Notes: generated from the letters alone by a model not told the origin. Numbered from the stretch's first letter, positions 1 to 10,828 are shown. The stretch is DNA of 64,000 nucleotides from Rhynchopus euleeides (GCA_963210315.1 OY723292.1:496001-560000), one strand, 5' to 3'. Translations and numbers: made by a program.

Positions 1-3000
1 ACCTCAACACCAACCCGGAGACCAGTGCCGTCCTATCCCAGGCCTGCCGGGTGGGTGGTTGGACCGATGCGGCGGTCTCATACGCAGAGCTGAAACAGCA
101 GGAAGTTCGGAACACCTGCTGGGCATCGAAGGAAGGCACCAGACTGGACATCTGCCTGCTGAACCCCTGCGCGGCGCCGGCCTTGCGCTCCGTCGAGGTG
201 GCAGAAAAGGGCGAATACGGCATCCCCACGCACTGCCCGCTCTTCGTCGACCTCGATCTCGCCGCCTTCCGCCGACCGAAGCAAATCTGCATCCTCCCCG
301 CCCCCTTTCCTAAGTGCAGGCCCACGCTCGGGGGCGCTGCCGCCAGAGAGGTGCTGCTGGATGTGCTAACCGCAGAGGAAACGAAAGAGGGTGCAACAGG
401 AGCGCAACTCCTCCGCCGGGCCTCAGCCTGCAGCGAGAACTTCCTGAAGCGTGTCCACGTGGGCCAACTCGGAAGGCAGGAAACGGCGTACACGGGCAGG
501 GCGGAGGGTTACCACATGCAGCGGTCGAGGGTGGCCACCAAACACCGCCCCGCCTCCGCCCGAGGAGCGGGCGACAAGAACACCCGGGCGAAGGACAAGC
601 TGTTGGGGAACCTCCGGACCCTCATCCTGGAGGGCCGCCACCGACTGCTGGAGTCTGCGCCATACCCCCCCACACCCAACGAAGAGCACGCCTGGGGCGC
701 TGCGAAGAAGCGGCTGAAGGGAGGGGGCCTTCCCCCGGGGCTGGAGGCGGCGCTGGCGGGCACCACCTCACAACTGCCGGACCTCGAGACGATGGAGATG
801 GCCCTTGTCGCCCTGGAGGGATCTCAGCGAGGCATGTTCGACGCGCTCCGCGACGAAAGACTCCGCACGTGGAAGGCGAGGATGCAGAAGGCCTGGACGC
901 AGGAGGCGGGGATAGTGTTCTCGTACCTCGCAGACCGCTTCTGCGCCCCTACCACCTTCATGCGCCGCGAGGATGGCTCCTTCACGGCCTGCCCCAAGGA
1001 GGCGGATGAACTGCTGAGGAGCGATACTGCGTGGGGGGGCTACTTCCGGAAGTATGCGACGACGCCTGAGCCTCGCTGGGACACCTTCCGACAGAGGTAC
1101 AGCGACTTCCTCCCTGACCCGGCCGAGATGGAGTGTAAGACCATTACGGCAGAAGACGTTGGGACAGCGCTGGCTAAAATGTCTACATCCACCTCGCCGG
1201 GCCTACACGGCTGGAGGGTGCACGAGCTGCGGCAACTCCCAGGGGACCTCCTCAAGTTGTTCGCGGAGGTGTTCAATGAGGTCGAGAGATCGGGCGAATG
1301 GCCGGAGCAGCTGATGCACGCCATGATTTGCCTCATTCCCAAGCCCGGCAGCTCAGGTGAGCCGCTGTCGCAGCGCCCCATCAGCATCACTCCCGTGCTG
1401 TACAGGGTGTGGGCAGCAATCCGAGTGAAGCCTGCGCTGAAGTGGCTGGAGAGCATTGCGCCTGAGGACTTGCACGGATGCAGACCTGGCCACGGCGCGG
1501 AGGACCTCATCTGGCACCTGGCAGCACGGATCGAAGAGGCCCACCTCACAGGACAGCCACTGTACGGTGTCGCCCTAGACTTTAAGAAATGCTTCGACAC
1601 GGTGCCGATTGACCTGACCTTCTGTCTAGCTGCGGAGCTCGGCTTCGACGGCCGAGTCCTGCGCACCCTGCGGGCAGCGTACGGGTCAATGCAGCGGCAC
1701 TTCCGGGTAAGCGGCACTATCGGGGAGGGCTTCCTGCCAACCAACGGCATCATGCAGGGCTGCCCCATTAGCGTCGTGCTGATCAACGTGCTGGTGGGTG
1801 TATGGATGCGCATGGCGGAGCACCGGCAGGGCACGAGGGCGTTGTCGTTTGTGGACGATGTGTACGCGGTGACCCCCAGCCCGGGGACCTTGCAAGCAGT
1901 GGTGGATGACTCTGCAGATTTCTCCCACGATACCGGGATGGTAATATGCGCAGAGGTCAAGTCACATGTCTTCTCGACGTCCCCCGAGCCGTTGACCCCG
2001 ATAGTCTACCGGACACGGGACGGCACGGCTACCCCCCTTCGACAGCGCGATAGCTTCGACTGCCTCGGGGCCATGCTGCATGCGCGCCCGCTCGAGGGAC
2101 CCGAGGTGCCCAAATCGGAGCGCGTCGCCCGCCGAAAAGAGGGCGCAGAGCAGAACCTGCGCAGGACCTCGGCACTGCCCCTACCGGTGCAGTGGAAGGG
2201 GCAGGCAGCAGCGATGACAGCGGGGTCCAGGCTCTACTACGACGCCCTGGTCACCCGCTGGGAGGACGCCGACATCAGGCGATGGAGGGGGCTCTTCGTC
2301 GCCGCGCTGTGGTCCGGACCCCCCCGCAGGGCGCGGGAGGCTGTGCTGGATGTCCTCCACCATGCACATCGGGTGGACCCCGCCGTCGCCCCCCGCTACC
2401 GGCAGATCACCACCTGGGCCATGCAGGTCAAGAAGTGGGGCCGCTGCAGGGTTCTGTCTGAGACGGCTTGGGATAGCAGAGTGAGGCTTACAGGGACAGG
2501 CCCCTTCGCGCTTTTCCGAGCGGCCCTTCGGTGGATAGGATGGAGCTGGAGCACGGCGACCACCCTATCTTACACTGATGAAGCGGGACGGAGCATAGTC
2601 TTCGACCCCACCGCAGCAACAACGAGCGGATGGGGGATCTTCGCTCATGACCTCCGCCAGGCCCTACGTACACAGGTGGCCAAGGCGCTGGCTGGTCGTC
2701 GTGACGACTTTGCGGGCGCTCAGCACGGCATCGACGGGCAAGCCACACGCTGCGTCCTGGAGGGAGAGGGCGCCGCGGTCACGGGATACCAACGGGGCCT
2801 CCTTCGTTCTGTCATTGCAGGGGCGGTGCCTGTCCGAGGGCGCACGGGGCAGGGCGGGATCTGCCGATACTGCAACGCAGGCACCCCCGAGACGGTGATG
2901 CACCTATGGTGGGAGTGCTCCGCGTGGGACCCAATCCGACAAAACCACCCCATTACGGCTGTGGACCGGTCAACCTGGCCACCTTGCTTGGCGTTATGCG

Positions 3001-4691
3001 GGGTGGCGCCCGCCTTTAGACACGGCATCCCGGAGGACAGGCAGCCCCTGCCACTATCCTTCGCACGCAGGGTGGATATAGTGGCGCAGCTGCACCGCTA
3101 CTTCATTGCAATCCTCTCGGCGCGGCAGGAGAAAGATGGACTGCTCGACCGCTCCGCGCGCCACCACCGCACCCTTCACTATCCATGGGGGTGGTGCACA
3201 CCCAACCCCGAACAGGCCTGCATCCCTGTGCGGGCGCCGTCCACTGTCAAACAGACGTGGGGCAAGCGCCCCCCGGAGCTGTGGGTGGCCCTCTGCGACT
3301 GGCTGCGGGGCCTGAAATGGGGGCCGCAGGGAGGGGAGCACACCGTGACCCTCATGGAGTTGGCTGTCGACTTCGAGCTGTCGACCGGCCTCACCCTCCC
3401 AGAAGTCGAAACGCGCCGCATCCGCCCCCACACACCTGACCCCCCTGAGAGGGGGCCGCGGGAGGCCCGCCCACGCATCCCCGAGGGCGCATCCCCGGGG
3501 CTCACCCTCTACTTCGACGGCGGAGCAAGGGACAACGGCACCCCCTTCGCCCTGGCGGGTGCAGGTGCGGTGCTCTACCGAGACGGCCTCAAGGTGTCGG
3601 AAGAGATCCTCCCTCTGCTGAACGTACGCAGCAACAACATCGCTGAGTACGAAGGGGTTCGGGCGGGCCTACGGCTGCTCAGAAGGGGCGACCCGCCCCC
3701 TGAGGGGAACGTTACGGTGCGGGGTGACTCGCAGGTGGTGCTGCGACACCTAAAAGGGGAAGCGGTTTGCCGCGATAAATCCCTCCGCCCCCTCTTCCTC
3801 AGCACGGCACGGCTGGCTGCCGACCTCGGGCCCCGGATCACCCTTACGTATGAGCACGTGAAAAGGGAACTCAACGTCGATGCGGACGCCCTGAGCAACG
3901 CCGCCATGGACGAGGCTGAGAGGCAGGGGGAGACCTCGCAGGAGCAGCTGCGGCAGGACTTCGCAGCCTTCCAGAAGAGCATCCTGGGCAAGGCTCACTC
4001 GTTGAGGCAGCTCTGCGAGGTGGTGCGCAAGACTTCCAAGCAACCATGGCACTGTGGCCACACTGCGAGCTCCACTGTCCTCACCGCGATCGGGGGAACC
4101 GTGGCAGGGGGCCTGTCCAGGAGAGCCCAGCTCAGCCCAGCCACCGAGTCGGTGATGCGCAGCCTCCAAGCGCACACGGCAGGCCCGGGCTTGAACCAGC
4201 GGGACACAGCCTTCCACTCCCGCGGCATGGCGTGGGCCGCAACCTTCGCACCGCAGCCCCACTACCCAGAGGGGTGGCAGCAAGCGGCCCAGCAATGGAC
4301 TGCCAGCAGCCGGCAAGCCAACGCCCGGACAGGACGGTCATGGGAACGACGGGGCGCTGCTCCCCGGACTGCCCCCCCTGGAGCCAGACGGAACGCGAAG
4401 ATGCTTACCTGCGCTCTGCACTGGAAACCCCGCTGCGTGGACTGCCGGCGCCGGCGCCTCTCGGAAGAGGACTGCTGCCGGGACCACCACGGGAAGAACG
4501 ACGGCTTGCAAGTCACCATGGAATTTTGCAAGACGCATCGCATGGGCCGGTGCGGGGACTGCCACAGCAGTGCGAAATCACTCACACACTGTTGCGGCAC
4601 GCACCACGCTGGCTATGCCTCACGCCCTCCTCGGAGTGGCACTGAGTTGGCCCCACACTCTAACCCGAGTGGGGCATCCGCTGTGACGTAG
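1..4691 (+). CDS. Non-LTR retrotransposon ORF2 (partial 5'): APE endonuclease end, reverse transcriptase, zf-RVT, RNase H
   Basis: The frame is open from the window edge (first full codon at base 3), so the 5' end lies outside; a GTG at 51 is not a convincing start. The first ~80 residues match the end of the APE-type endonuclease of the element at 46842-52571 (RLDICLLN, GIPTHCPLFVDL). RT follows, with GILQG-type block GIMQGCP and catalytic box FVDD (near base 1850). A CCHC zf-RVT motif (CRYC...HLWWEC) lies near base 2870. An RNase H domain starts near base 3510 with its acidic residues in FDGGARDNG, NNIAEYEG, VRGDS and NVDADAL. The C-terminus carries two copies of a C-x2-H-x4-C-x2-C...CC-x2-HH motif and ends in AVT. 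The encoded protein copies element RNA into DNA by target-primed reverse transcription. It is intact over 1.56 kb of codons and clearly related to, but diverged from, the second element. Confidence 0.93.
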   Translation, partial: LNTNPETSAVLSQACRVGGWTDAAVSYAELKQQEVRNTCWASKEGTRLDICLLNPCAAPALRSVEVAEKGEYGIPTHCPLFVDLDLAAFRRPKQICILPAPFPKCRPTLGGAAAREVLLDVLTAEETKEGATGAQLLRRASACSENFLKRVHVGQLGRQETAYTGRAEGYHMQRSRVATKHRPASARGAGDKNTRAKDKLLGNLRTLILEGRHRLLESAPYPPTPNEEHAWGAAKKRLKGGGLPPGLEAALAGTTSQLPDLETMEMALVALEGSQRGMFDALRDERLRTWKARMQKAWTQEAGIVFSYLADRFCAPTTFMRREDGSFTACPKEADELLRSDTAWGGYFRKYATTPEPRWDTFRQRYSDFLPDPAEMECKTITAEDVGTALAKMSTSTSPGLHGWRVHELRQLPGDLLKLFAEVFNEVERSGEWPEQLMHAMICLIPKPGSSGEPLSQRPISITPVLYRVWAAIRVKPALKWLESIAPEDLHGCRPGHGAEDLIWHLAARIEEAHLTGQPLYGVALDFKKCFDTVPIDLTFCLAAELGFDGRVLRTLRAAYGSMQRHFRVSGTIGEGFLPTNGIMQGCPISVVLINVLVGVWMRMAEHRQGTRALSFVDDVYAVTPSPGTLQAVVDDSADFSHDTGMVICAEVKSHVFSTSPEPLTPIVYRTRDGTATPLRQRDSFDCLGAMLHARPLEGPEVPKSERVARRKEGAEQNLRRTSALPLPVQWKGQAAAMTAGSRLYYDALVTRWEDADIRRWRGLFVAALWSGPPRRAREAVLDVLHHAHRVDPAVAPRYRQITTWAMQVKKWGRCRVLSETAWDSRVRLTGTGPFALFRAALRWIGWSWSTATTLSYTDEAGRSIVFDPTAATTSGWGIFAHDLRQALRTQVAKALAGRRDDFAGAQHGIDGQATRCVLEGEGAAVTGYQRGLLRSVIAGAVPVRGRTGQGGICRYCNAGTPETVMHLWWECSAWDPIRQNHPITAVDRSTWPPCLALCGVAPAFRHGIPEDRQPLPLSFARRVDIVAQLHRYFIAILSARQEKDGLLDRSARHHRTLHYPWGWCTPNPEQACIPVRAPSTVKQTWGKRPPELWVALCDWLRGLKWGPQGGEHTVTLMELAVDFELSTGLTLPEVETRRIRPHTPDPPERGPREARPRIPEGASPGLTLYFDGGARDNGTPFALAGAGAVLYRDGLKVSEEILPLLNVRSNNIAEYEGVRAGLRLLRRGDPPPEGNVTVRGDSQVVLRHLKGEAVCRDKSLRPLFLSTARLAADLGPRITLTYEHVKRELNVDADALSNAAMDEAERQGETSQEQLRQDFAAFQKSILGKAHSLRQLCEVVRKTSKQPWHCGHTASSTVLTAIGGTVAGGLSRRAQLSPATESVMRSLQAHTAGPGLNQRDTAFHSRGMAWAATFAPQPHYPEGWQQAAQQWTASSRQANARTGRSWERRGAAPRTAPPGARRNAKMLTCALHWKPRCVDCRRRRLSEEDCCRDHHGKNDGLQVTMEFCKTHRMGRCGDCHSSAKSLTHCCGTHHAGYASRPPRSGTELAPHSNPSGASAVT

Positions 4692-4763
4692 GGGTGGGCG
4701 GGGAGTGGGCACAGATCCGCGCAGGGTTACCCACTTAAAACCACTATCACTACACACACACCC
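4692..4763 (+). other. 3' UTR and (AC)n tail of the first retrotransposon
   Basis: About 60 bp separate the stop codon from an ACACACACAC tract at 4752-4761. The second element also has ~60 bp of 3' UTR followed by an AC tract. I take the AC tract as the 3' end or the insertion target of the element; the exact boundary is inferred. Confidence 0.5.
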
Positions 4764-6332
4764 TCCCCGAAAACATATACCCCCCCTCCCCCCATTCTTT
4801 CGCTCACTACTCGGCTTCAGGCCGGGGTGGGGGTGGGGTCGGGGTGTATAAACGTTCGGAGTGAAGGGAACACCGTGCACCGGTGCAAATGCGATGTGTG
4901 CTGTGCTGATCATGCTTCGGGGGGGGGGGGGGGGGGGAGTGATGGACAGCTCTCCCTTCACCCCACTACCCCCACCCCCTCTTTTTTGCGCGACCACAGC
5001 ACACTCTCGCCGATGGGATGTAATTTCTGTTGTGGTTTCTTTTGAAGATAACATTTCCAACTCCCCCCAAAAAAAACCCCCCCCCAACAACAAGGCTTGA
5101 TGGTGTCCCCCTCCCCTCCCCTGAAGAGGCCGATTTACGCAGTTCTGACGCAATTCCTTTTTCTGGCGGAGTTTCTCTTTAGAGGCCCTCATTTTTTTGG
5201 TGTCGACAAGCTTGATCTGTCCCATTGACGCACCTTACCCTGCAAGGTTCGAGGGCAGTGTCCTTTCAAAGAAAAGACGGGGCCTCTTTTTTTTGTATCC
5301 GTCAGGTGGATCACCGGGTGGGGAGAGAACCGGTGTGAGGCACTTGGGTGCGACCAGGTGGGCAGGGAACCTGGGGGCGGGGGGCCTCAAATCCCTCTCA
5401 CTCTCGCTTCTCTCTGCTGCTCTCTAGGACAAACAAACCGCGCACTGGCCGGCTTTTTTTTTGTTACGTACTTCAGATTTCTGACGCATTTTCCTCTGCG
5501 ATTTTCAGGGGCACCAGCTCGTATGCCTCATTTGTTTTTTTTTGCCACTTTGTGCCTCCGAGGAACCCCTTGAGGTAACGCACGGGGTGTAGGGCGATGG
5601 GAGATGTGATGTGTGTGTGCGCGCGGGGGGGGAGGGGTGGGACACATGAGCTAGGGCACACACAGCACAGGGCGGTCAGATCTTGGACTACGTTCCGAGC
5701 AGCCGGTCGACTCATCGACAGGATCGTCCGTCTGCACCCATCCCCCCCTCCCCCTCCCGTTCATCATAGAGCTGACGTATTGTCAATCAGTGTGTGAGAT
5801 GCGAGGGCGCTGCAATCTCTTCTCCAACAGCACAAGCCTTGGCCAGTTTGGCAAAAAAAAATAGCTGCGGTGTGTGTTTGTGAGGGGGCGCGCGGCGGGA
5901 GGGAATTGGAGGGGAAATGCCTCCCCTCCCATCCCCCACCCACATCACCGCACCCCCCACACACCCACCCTCCTCTATGCCCTGTGAAGGGCACCACGTG
6001 ATGTTGAACAATTTCTGAACGATTTTTTTCTCCCCCTTGACCGCTGCCTCCGAACAGCCCCCAGTGAGATGCGGGGGAGGAGGGGGATAAGGATAAGGAG
6101 GAGTTGTGCGCGTGTGCGTGAAAGGTGTTGTTGTTGACTTGATTTCGCTGCCCACCCTCCAAACCCCCACAAAACGCCTGCTCGTTCCTCTCTTCTTCTG
6201 CCTTCTGGGGAAGGGGTATTTTTTTTTTGGGGGGGGGGGAGGGGTGTGATCAAGACATGTTGCTGTGTGATGAAATACTGTGGGGGTGTTTTTTCGCATA
6301 TTTTTGAAGGATGGGGGGAGAGAGAGAAAAAG
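4764..6332. other. Gene-free, homopolymer-rich intergenic stretch
   Basis: No supported gene. The stretch holds a poly-G tract at about 4918-4937, A/C and T runs, and purine-rich AG repeats near 6310-6350. Short minus-strand open segments around 5100-5230 and 5470-5790 (Lys/Glu-rich in part) could be exon fragments, but I see no GTATG(C/T) donors to connect them, so none is called. Confidence 0.5.
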
Positions 6333-7058
6333 AAAGAAAAAGAGAGAGAGGGAGAGGGGCTGGATAGGGTGGGGGCGGGAGGGGAAGGCGGCTGGGGAAG
6401 AGAGGAAAGAGAGAGGAAGATAACCAAGGGAGGGGAGGGGGGGGGGGGGTAGGGGGGGTCAAATGGGGGCGACAAACACGATTTTTCAAAAAACCGGCGC
6501 AGAGGCCCCAAAGCCCCCGTAAACCCTCCAAACCCCCCCAGATCGGTCCGGAAACCCATCGAACCCCACTTTTCCACCATTCCGGGCACCTCAGGTGCCC
6601 GAATTGGGGTACCTAAATTTTGTGCCACCGTTTGGTACCGGACAGTGCCACTGTGTGGGAGGTTGGAAAAGAAAATGCCCCAACACACCACATCTGAGGG
6701 TTGCAATGCATGTTGCTTGCCAACCACGTCATCCGGTGGGTGTCAGGCGCTATGTAGGTGGCATGAGCCAGGTCTTCGATGTGTTCTGGCTTGTATATGT
6801 ACCTCCCTGCCTGCGGCACAGGCACTGCCTTTGTCCCCCACACCAGCCACAGAGAGCGTATTGTACTCGGTCCACGGTTGCTGATTCATTGTGATGCGTT
6901 GTATCCTCGAGTGAACGTCACACACTAGTGGCACCACCACCCGCCATCCGAGAGCTGTATTGACTTTGCGCCCTTCCGTTGCATTCACCTCGCCACGCAT
7001 ATTGCACCGTTCAGTACCAGTGCTCTTGGGCCAGGCAAAGTAGACCGCAGCAACTACC
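6333..7058 (+). repeat. ~0.73-kb duplicated unit, copy 1
   Basis: This segment is nearly identical to 7276-8005 (offset 944-947 bp; the main difference is poly-G length, plus one base in the CAAATGGGGGNGACAA region). It begins in an AG-rich tract, runs through poly-G, and ends at GCAGCAACTACC. Open frames inside it (for example 6595-6894) are identical in both copies, but their composition does not look coding. Confidence 0.9.
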
Positions 7059-7275
7059 GGAGAGAGAGAAAAAGAAATACTACGAGAAACACTTGGCCTC
7101 TATGCTGTGAGTGTTGCATTGGACGCTTCCACCAGTGGATCATCTGAAGTGCAGAATGAGGTGGAGCAGGTGGAGCACGAAACATAAGTAAACCATAGCA
7201 AGAGAGGCCAGCAGCAGTCCCGAGTCCATCGCGTTCCTCGTAGCATTTCCCGTACCACACAGGTGTGTTATGTGC

Positions 7276-8005
7276 AAAAGAAAAAGAGAGAGAGGGAGAG
7301 GGGCTGGATAGGGTGGGGGCGGGAGGGGAAGGCGGCTGGGGAAGAGAGGAAAGAGAGAGGAAGATAACCAAGGGAGGGGAGGGGGGGGGGGGGGGGTAGG
7401 GGGGGTCAAATGGGGGTGACAAACACGATTTTTCAAAAAACCGGCGCAGAGGCCCCAAAGCCCCCGTAAACCCTCCAAACCCCCCCAGATCGGTCCGGAA
7501 ACCCATCGAACCCCACTTTTCCACCATTCCGGGCACCTCAGGTGCCCGAATTGGGGTACCTAAATTTTGTGCCACCGTTTGGTACCGGACAGTGCCACTG
7601 TGTGGGAGGTTGGAAAAGAAAATGCCCCAACACACCACATCTGAGGGTTGCAATGCATGTTGCTTGCCAACCACGTCATCCGGTGGGTGTCAGGCGCTAT
7701 GTAGGTGGCATGAGCCAGGTCTTCGATGTGTTCTGGCTTGTATATGTACCTCCCTGCCTGCGGCACAGGCACTGCCTTTGTCCCCCACACCAGCCACAGA
7801 GAGCGTATTGTACTCGGTCCACGGTTGCTGATTCATTGTGATGCGTTGTATCCTCGAGTGAACGTCACACACTAGTGGCACCACCACCCGCCATCCGAGA
7901 GCTGTATTGACTTTGCGCCCTTCCGTTGCATTCACCTCGCCACGCATATTGCACCGTTCAGTACCAGTGCTCTTGGGCCAGGCAAAGTAGACCGCAGCAA
8001 CTACC
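7276..8005 (+). repeat. ~0.73-kb duplicated unit, copy 2
   Basis: Direct repeat of 6333-7058. The 217 bp between the copies (7059-7275) are unrelated to the unit. Near-identity suggests a recent duplication or an active mobile unit. Confidence 0.9.
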
Positions 8006-8178
8006 AATTCTGGCACAATGGGTACCACGACAGCGCACTTCGTGTGTTCCCGGAATGTACAGCTCGTGTTGCAACAGTCGTTGTCAACACATCCCGGTTG
8101 TGGAGCACTGCTGCACAGGAATCACACGACCATCTGGACTTGTTCCGTACCTACAGGCAGCCTCCCGGTGCATGGTGG

Positions 8179-8518
8179 CAGGGAGGTACATATACAAGCC
8201 AGAACTCATCGAAGACCTGGCTAATGCCACCTACATAGCGCCTGACACCCACCGGATGACGTGGTTGGCAAGCAACATGCATTGCAACCCTCAGATGTGG
8301 TGTGTTGGGGCATTTTCTTTTCCAACCTCCCACACAGTGGCACTGTCCGGTACCAAACGGTGGCACAAAATTTAGGTACCCCAATTCGGGCACCTGAGGT
8401 GCCCGGAATGGTGGAAAAGTGGGGTTCGATGGGTTTCCGGACCGATCTGGGGGGGTTTGGAGGGTTTACGGGGGCTTTGGGGCCTCTGCGCCGGTTTTTT
8501 GAAAAATCGTGTTTGTCC
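8179..8518 (-). repeat. Inverted partial copy of the 0.73-kb unit
   Basis: Reverse complement of about 6470-6811 (the part from the GATTTTTCAAAAAACC region to the GGTACATATACAAGCC region), with only a few substitutions. With the two direct copies it gives a direct-direct-inverted cluster. The inverted copy starts and stops at internal points of the unit. Confidence 0.88.
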
Positions 8519-8554
8519 ACGTAAAAGGGTGGCATTTGACCCCCCCTAGGGGGG

Positions 8555-8625
8555 GGGGGGATTTGATTGTCGAGAGTGAGGGCAAAGGCAAGTCATCCCA
8601 GCACCTTCTCGCAATATATTTGAGG
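8555..8625 (+). repeat. Short dispersed repeat, copy 1 (poly-G plus ~60 bp)
   Basis: A poly-G run followed by TTTGATTGTCGAGAGTGA and a CACCTTCTCGCAAT-like end. It matches 41110-41185 at roughly 80 percent by eye. The function is unknown. Confidence 0.6.
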
Positions 8626-8642
8626 GGGGGTGATGTCGGGGA

Positions 8643-9827
8643 TCAGACGCGCTCGTTAAGGGACATCTCGATTTCCTGCGTGGGTGCCTTGACGGTGCCA
8701 ATGACTGTCTCATGCTGGTTCTGCGCAGCGTGCAGCAGCCCGCCCACAACCGCCGACTGGGCACCCGACGCGGTGTTGACATTCCCGCCCACCACGGTCG
8801 CGCCTGCGGCGTCCGCGATGTTCCCCTCGCCTCCAATGCAGGCAGCCCCTGCCGCACGGACGCTGTTCTCCTTCCCCGTCACAATGCCCCCCGTTGCGCT
8901 GTAGCCGTGCAGCATCCCCACGACGATGTTGTGGGAGCCGGAGCGGTCCGGGGCACCTGCGGTGGAGTTCCCGCCCTCGTTGTACCCCACGATCAGGTTC
9001 CCCTTGCCGTTGGTTGCGGCGTGGGTGCTGCCCGCGCCGGACTGCACCTTCAGGTTGGCGCCGGAGACGACGACGTCACCAGCAGCATCCACGGAGACAC
9101 GCTGCAGCAGCGCCTCCACCTCAGGGGTGGGGGGGCGGGCGAGGACACCCGCAGCCTCGGTGCGTGTGACCTGCAGGGCGACGCCGCCTGCGGCTGCGCT
9201 TGCCTGTGCCCCCTCGTGGATCCTGTTGTGCTTCCCGGCGATTGCGGCGCTGGTCGGGGAGTGGACTTCGTTGGAGATGCCTGCCACGGCAGCGGAGGCT
9301 GTGGCGGTGGGGGACAGGCGGAGGCTGCGCCCGCCCAGCGTGGCGGCGAGCGGCGCGGCGCAGCTGATGCCCTCACCCCCGAGGATGGCAGACGCGTCGG
9401 CGCGCAGGGCGTTGCCCCGCCCGCTCACGATGCTGCCGCTGGCGGGGTACTCGTGGTTGTCACCCACCACCACGTTGTGCGACCCCTGCCTGTCGATGGA
9501 GACGGTGCGCGCTGTGGCGTCGTAGCCCAGGATGAGGTTGCCCTTCCCGTTCGGCTGTGCGTAGGTGCTGCCCGCGCCGTTGACAATGCGCACGTTGGCA
9601 CCCTTCACGACGATGTCAGAGTTCTCATCGATGTCGATCAGGTCCAGCAGCTTCACAAGCTTTGCGAGGGATGCGGCGGGGAGGTGCACAGCGCTGCCCG
9701 CGCTCTGCTGCTGCGGTGCCTTCTCCGCCTCGTAGGCAGGCGGTGGCGGTGGCGGCACGTCGGCGTGCGCTGCAGAGGGGGCAAGCGTGGCGACAATCAG
9801 CACGGCAGCCAGTGCGGTGGACGGCAT
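8643..9827 (-). CDS. Secreted Hep_Hag/YadA-head-like beta-solenoid protein
   Basis: The 394-aa protein starts at the ATG at 9827; an in-frame upstream extension exists, but this ATG is followed directly by a signal peptide (residues 1-22, MPSTALAAVLIVATLAPSAA then HA-DV). A proline run (25-30) and a short helical stretch come next. Two copies of a module follow (about 71-155 and 249-340): D/G-V-V-S/K-GAN, GAGST, NGKGNLI(L/V)GY, GSHN(V/I)VVG, and strings of xxGGxxNxA. Such repeats form left-handed beta-prism or solenoid stalks in bacterial trimeric adhesins and related extracellular proteins. There is no membrane anchor at the C-terminus, so export is inferred from the signal peptide alone. 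A CCTCCAG acceptor-like site sits 23 nt before the ATG. The role is unknown; bacterial origin by transfer is possible. Confidence 0.82.
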   Translation of the reverse strand: MPSTALAAVLIVATLAPSAAHADVPPPPPPAYEAEKAPQQQSAGSAVHLPAASLAKLVKLLDLIDIDENSDIVVKGANVRIVNGAGSTYAQPNGKGNLILGYDATARTVSIDRQGSHNVVVGDNHEYPASGSIVSGRGNALRADASAILGGEGISCAAPLAATLGGRSLRLSPTATASAAVAGISNEVHSPTSAAIAGKHNRIHEGAQASAAAGGVALQVTRTEAAGVLARPPTPEVEALLQRVSVDAAGDVVVSGANLKVQSGAGSTHAATNGKGNLIVGYNEGGNSTAGAPDRSGSHNIVVGMLHGYSATGGIVTGKENSVRAAGAACIGGEGNIADAAGATVVGGNVNTASGAQSAVVGGLLHAAQNQHETVIGTVKAPTQEIEMSLNERV

Positions 9828-10828
9828 GGTGGCAGCAGTGAGGTGCTTGCCTGGAGGGTGTGCGGTGACAATGGGAGATGCCACGTTTGGGTGGGATAGG
9901 CCCGTGTGTGGAGTATGTGGTTCGCTGGTTGCGTTCACTCACACCCTGTGCTGTGTGCGGGTGGGTGGATGGGTGGGCGGGGGGTGTTCGCACAAAAGCT
10001 TGTTTGGCAACCTCAACACCAGGGCTGCTCCTTACATTGCACAACCAATAGGGATGGGGCGGAGCGGAGTGGGACAGGGGCAAGGGCTGCAACTCCCCTG
10101 GGGCGAGCGGTAATGGAGGCACACCGTCGGCAAGGCACGCTGCGGCTCCATATGGTTTTGCATCACACCGACCCACCTCCTGAGACGAGCAGGCAGTGGC
10201 GTTTGCTTCTTTGCTTGCTGGGAGGTCCTTTCGAACTTCAGTCGCTCCAACCACTCTCTTGCTGCCGAAGAGGCAACCACCCGGCTCTCTCTCTCTCTCA
10301 GGCAAACCACCACCGCAGGGGACGGCACACCCGATGCCTACGCTAGCTCCCGCTAGCGAGGAAGTCCGCCGCCCCCGATGGCAGCCGGCGGCTGCAGCTC
10401 TCTCTTCGTGAGGGTATATATTCCCTCACACACCCTTTGTCGCTCCGGACCCACACACAGATGCGGAACCTGATGCGACTCACACATCAACGAGGCTCGG
10501 CAATACCACACAACCCATCACCTCGAGCTGAGCGCATCCCTTGGTGCGCCCAACACTTCATGAGAGGCACATCACTTGAACCACTTGAGAAAACTCATCC
10601 AATATATCTAACTCTCTCTCAACACCTCTCCAACAGCAATCCGCTGGTGGGTCCCCCAATCTCTTCTGGAGCAGCAGCGCTGCCACATTCCAAACTGGCA
10701 AAAAAATACTGGGGAGGGGGGGGGAAAATCCGCACACACGAGGATATGCATCTGCCCTCTCCCAGCCTCCCTCTCTCTCGCTCTCTCTGGCAAACCACCG
10801 CCGCAGGGGATGGCACACCACCCGATGC
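9828..10828. other. Intergenic region with CT-rich tracts
   Basis: No gene is supported. The main content is a partial duplicate of the 3' end of the neighbouring gene (10275-10405) and CT/CA-rich sequence upstream of the beta-solenoid gene. Confidence 0.5.
10275..10405. repeat. Partial duplicate of the 3' terminal exon region of the HEAT-like gene
   Basis: It matches about 10770-10895: a CTCTCTCT tract, GGCAAACCACC, CGATGCCTACGCTAGCTCC and GTCCGCCGCCCCCGATGG occur in the same order in both. The 10770-10895 copy includes the stop codon and last ~20 codons of the HEAT-like gene. Confidence 0.75.

Noticed and set aside
5100..5800. Lys/Glu-rich minus-strand segments that could be exons
   Set aside because: No start, no GTATG(C/T) donor and several equally open frames; cannot be joined into a gene.
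6595..8393. 99- and 76-codon open frames repeated in the 0.73-kb unit
   Set aside because: Identical in copies because the DNA is duplicated; no domain, and overlapping frames on both strands are equally open.
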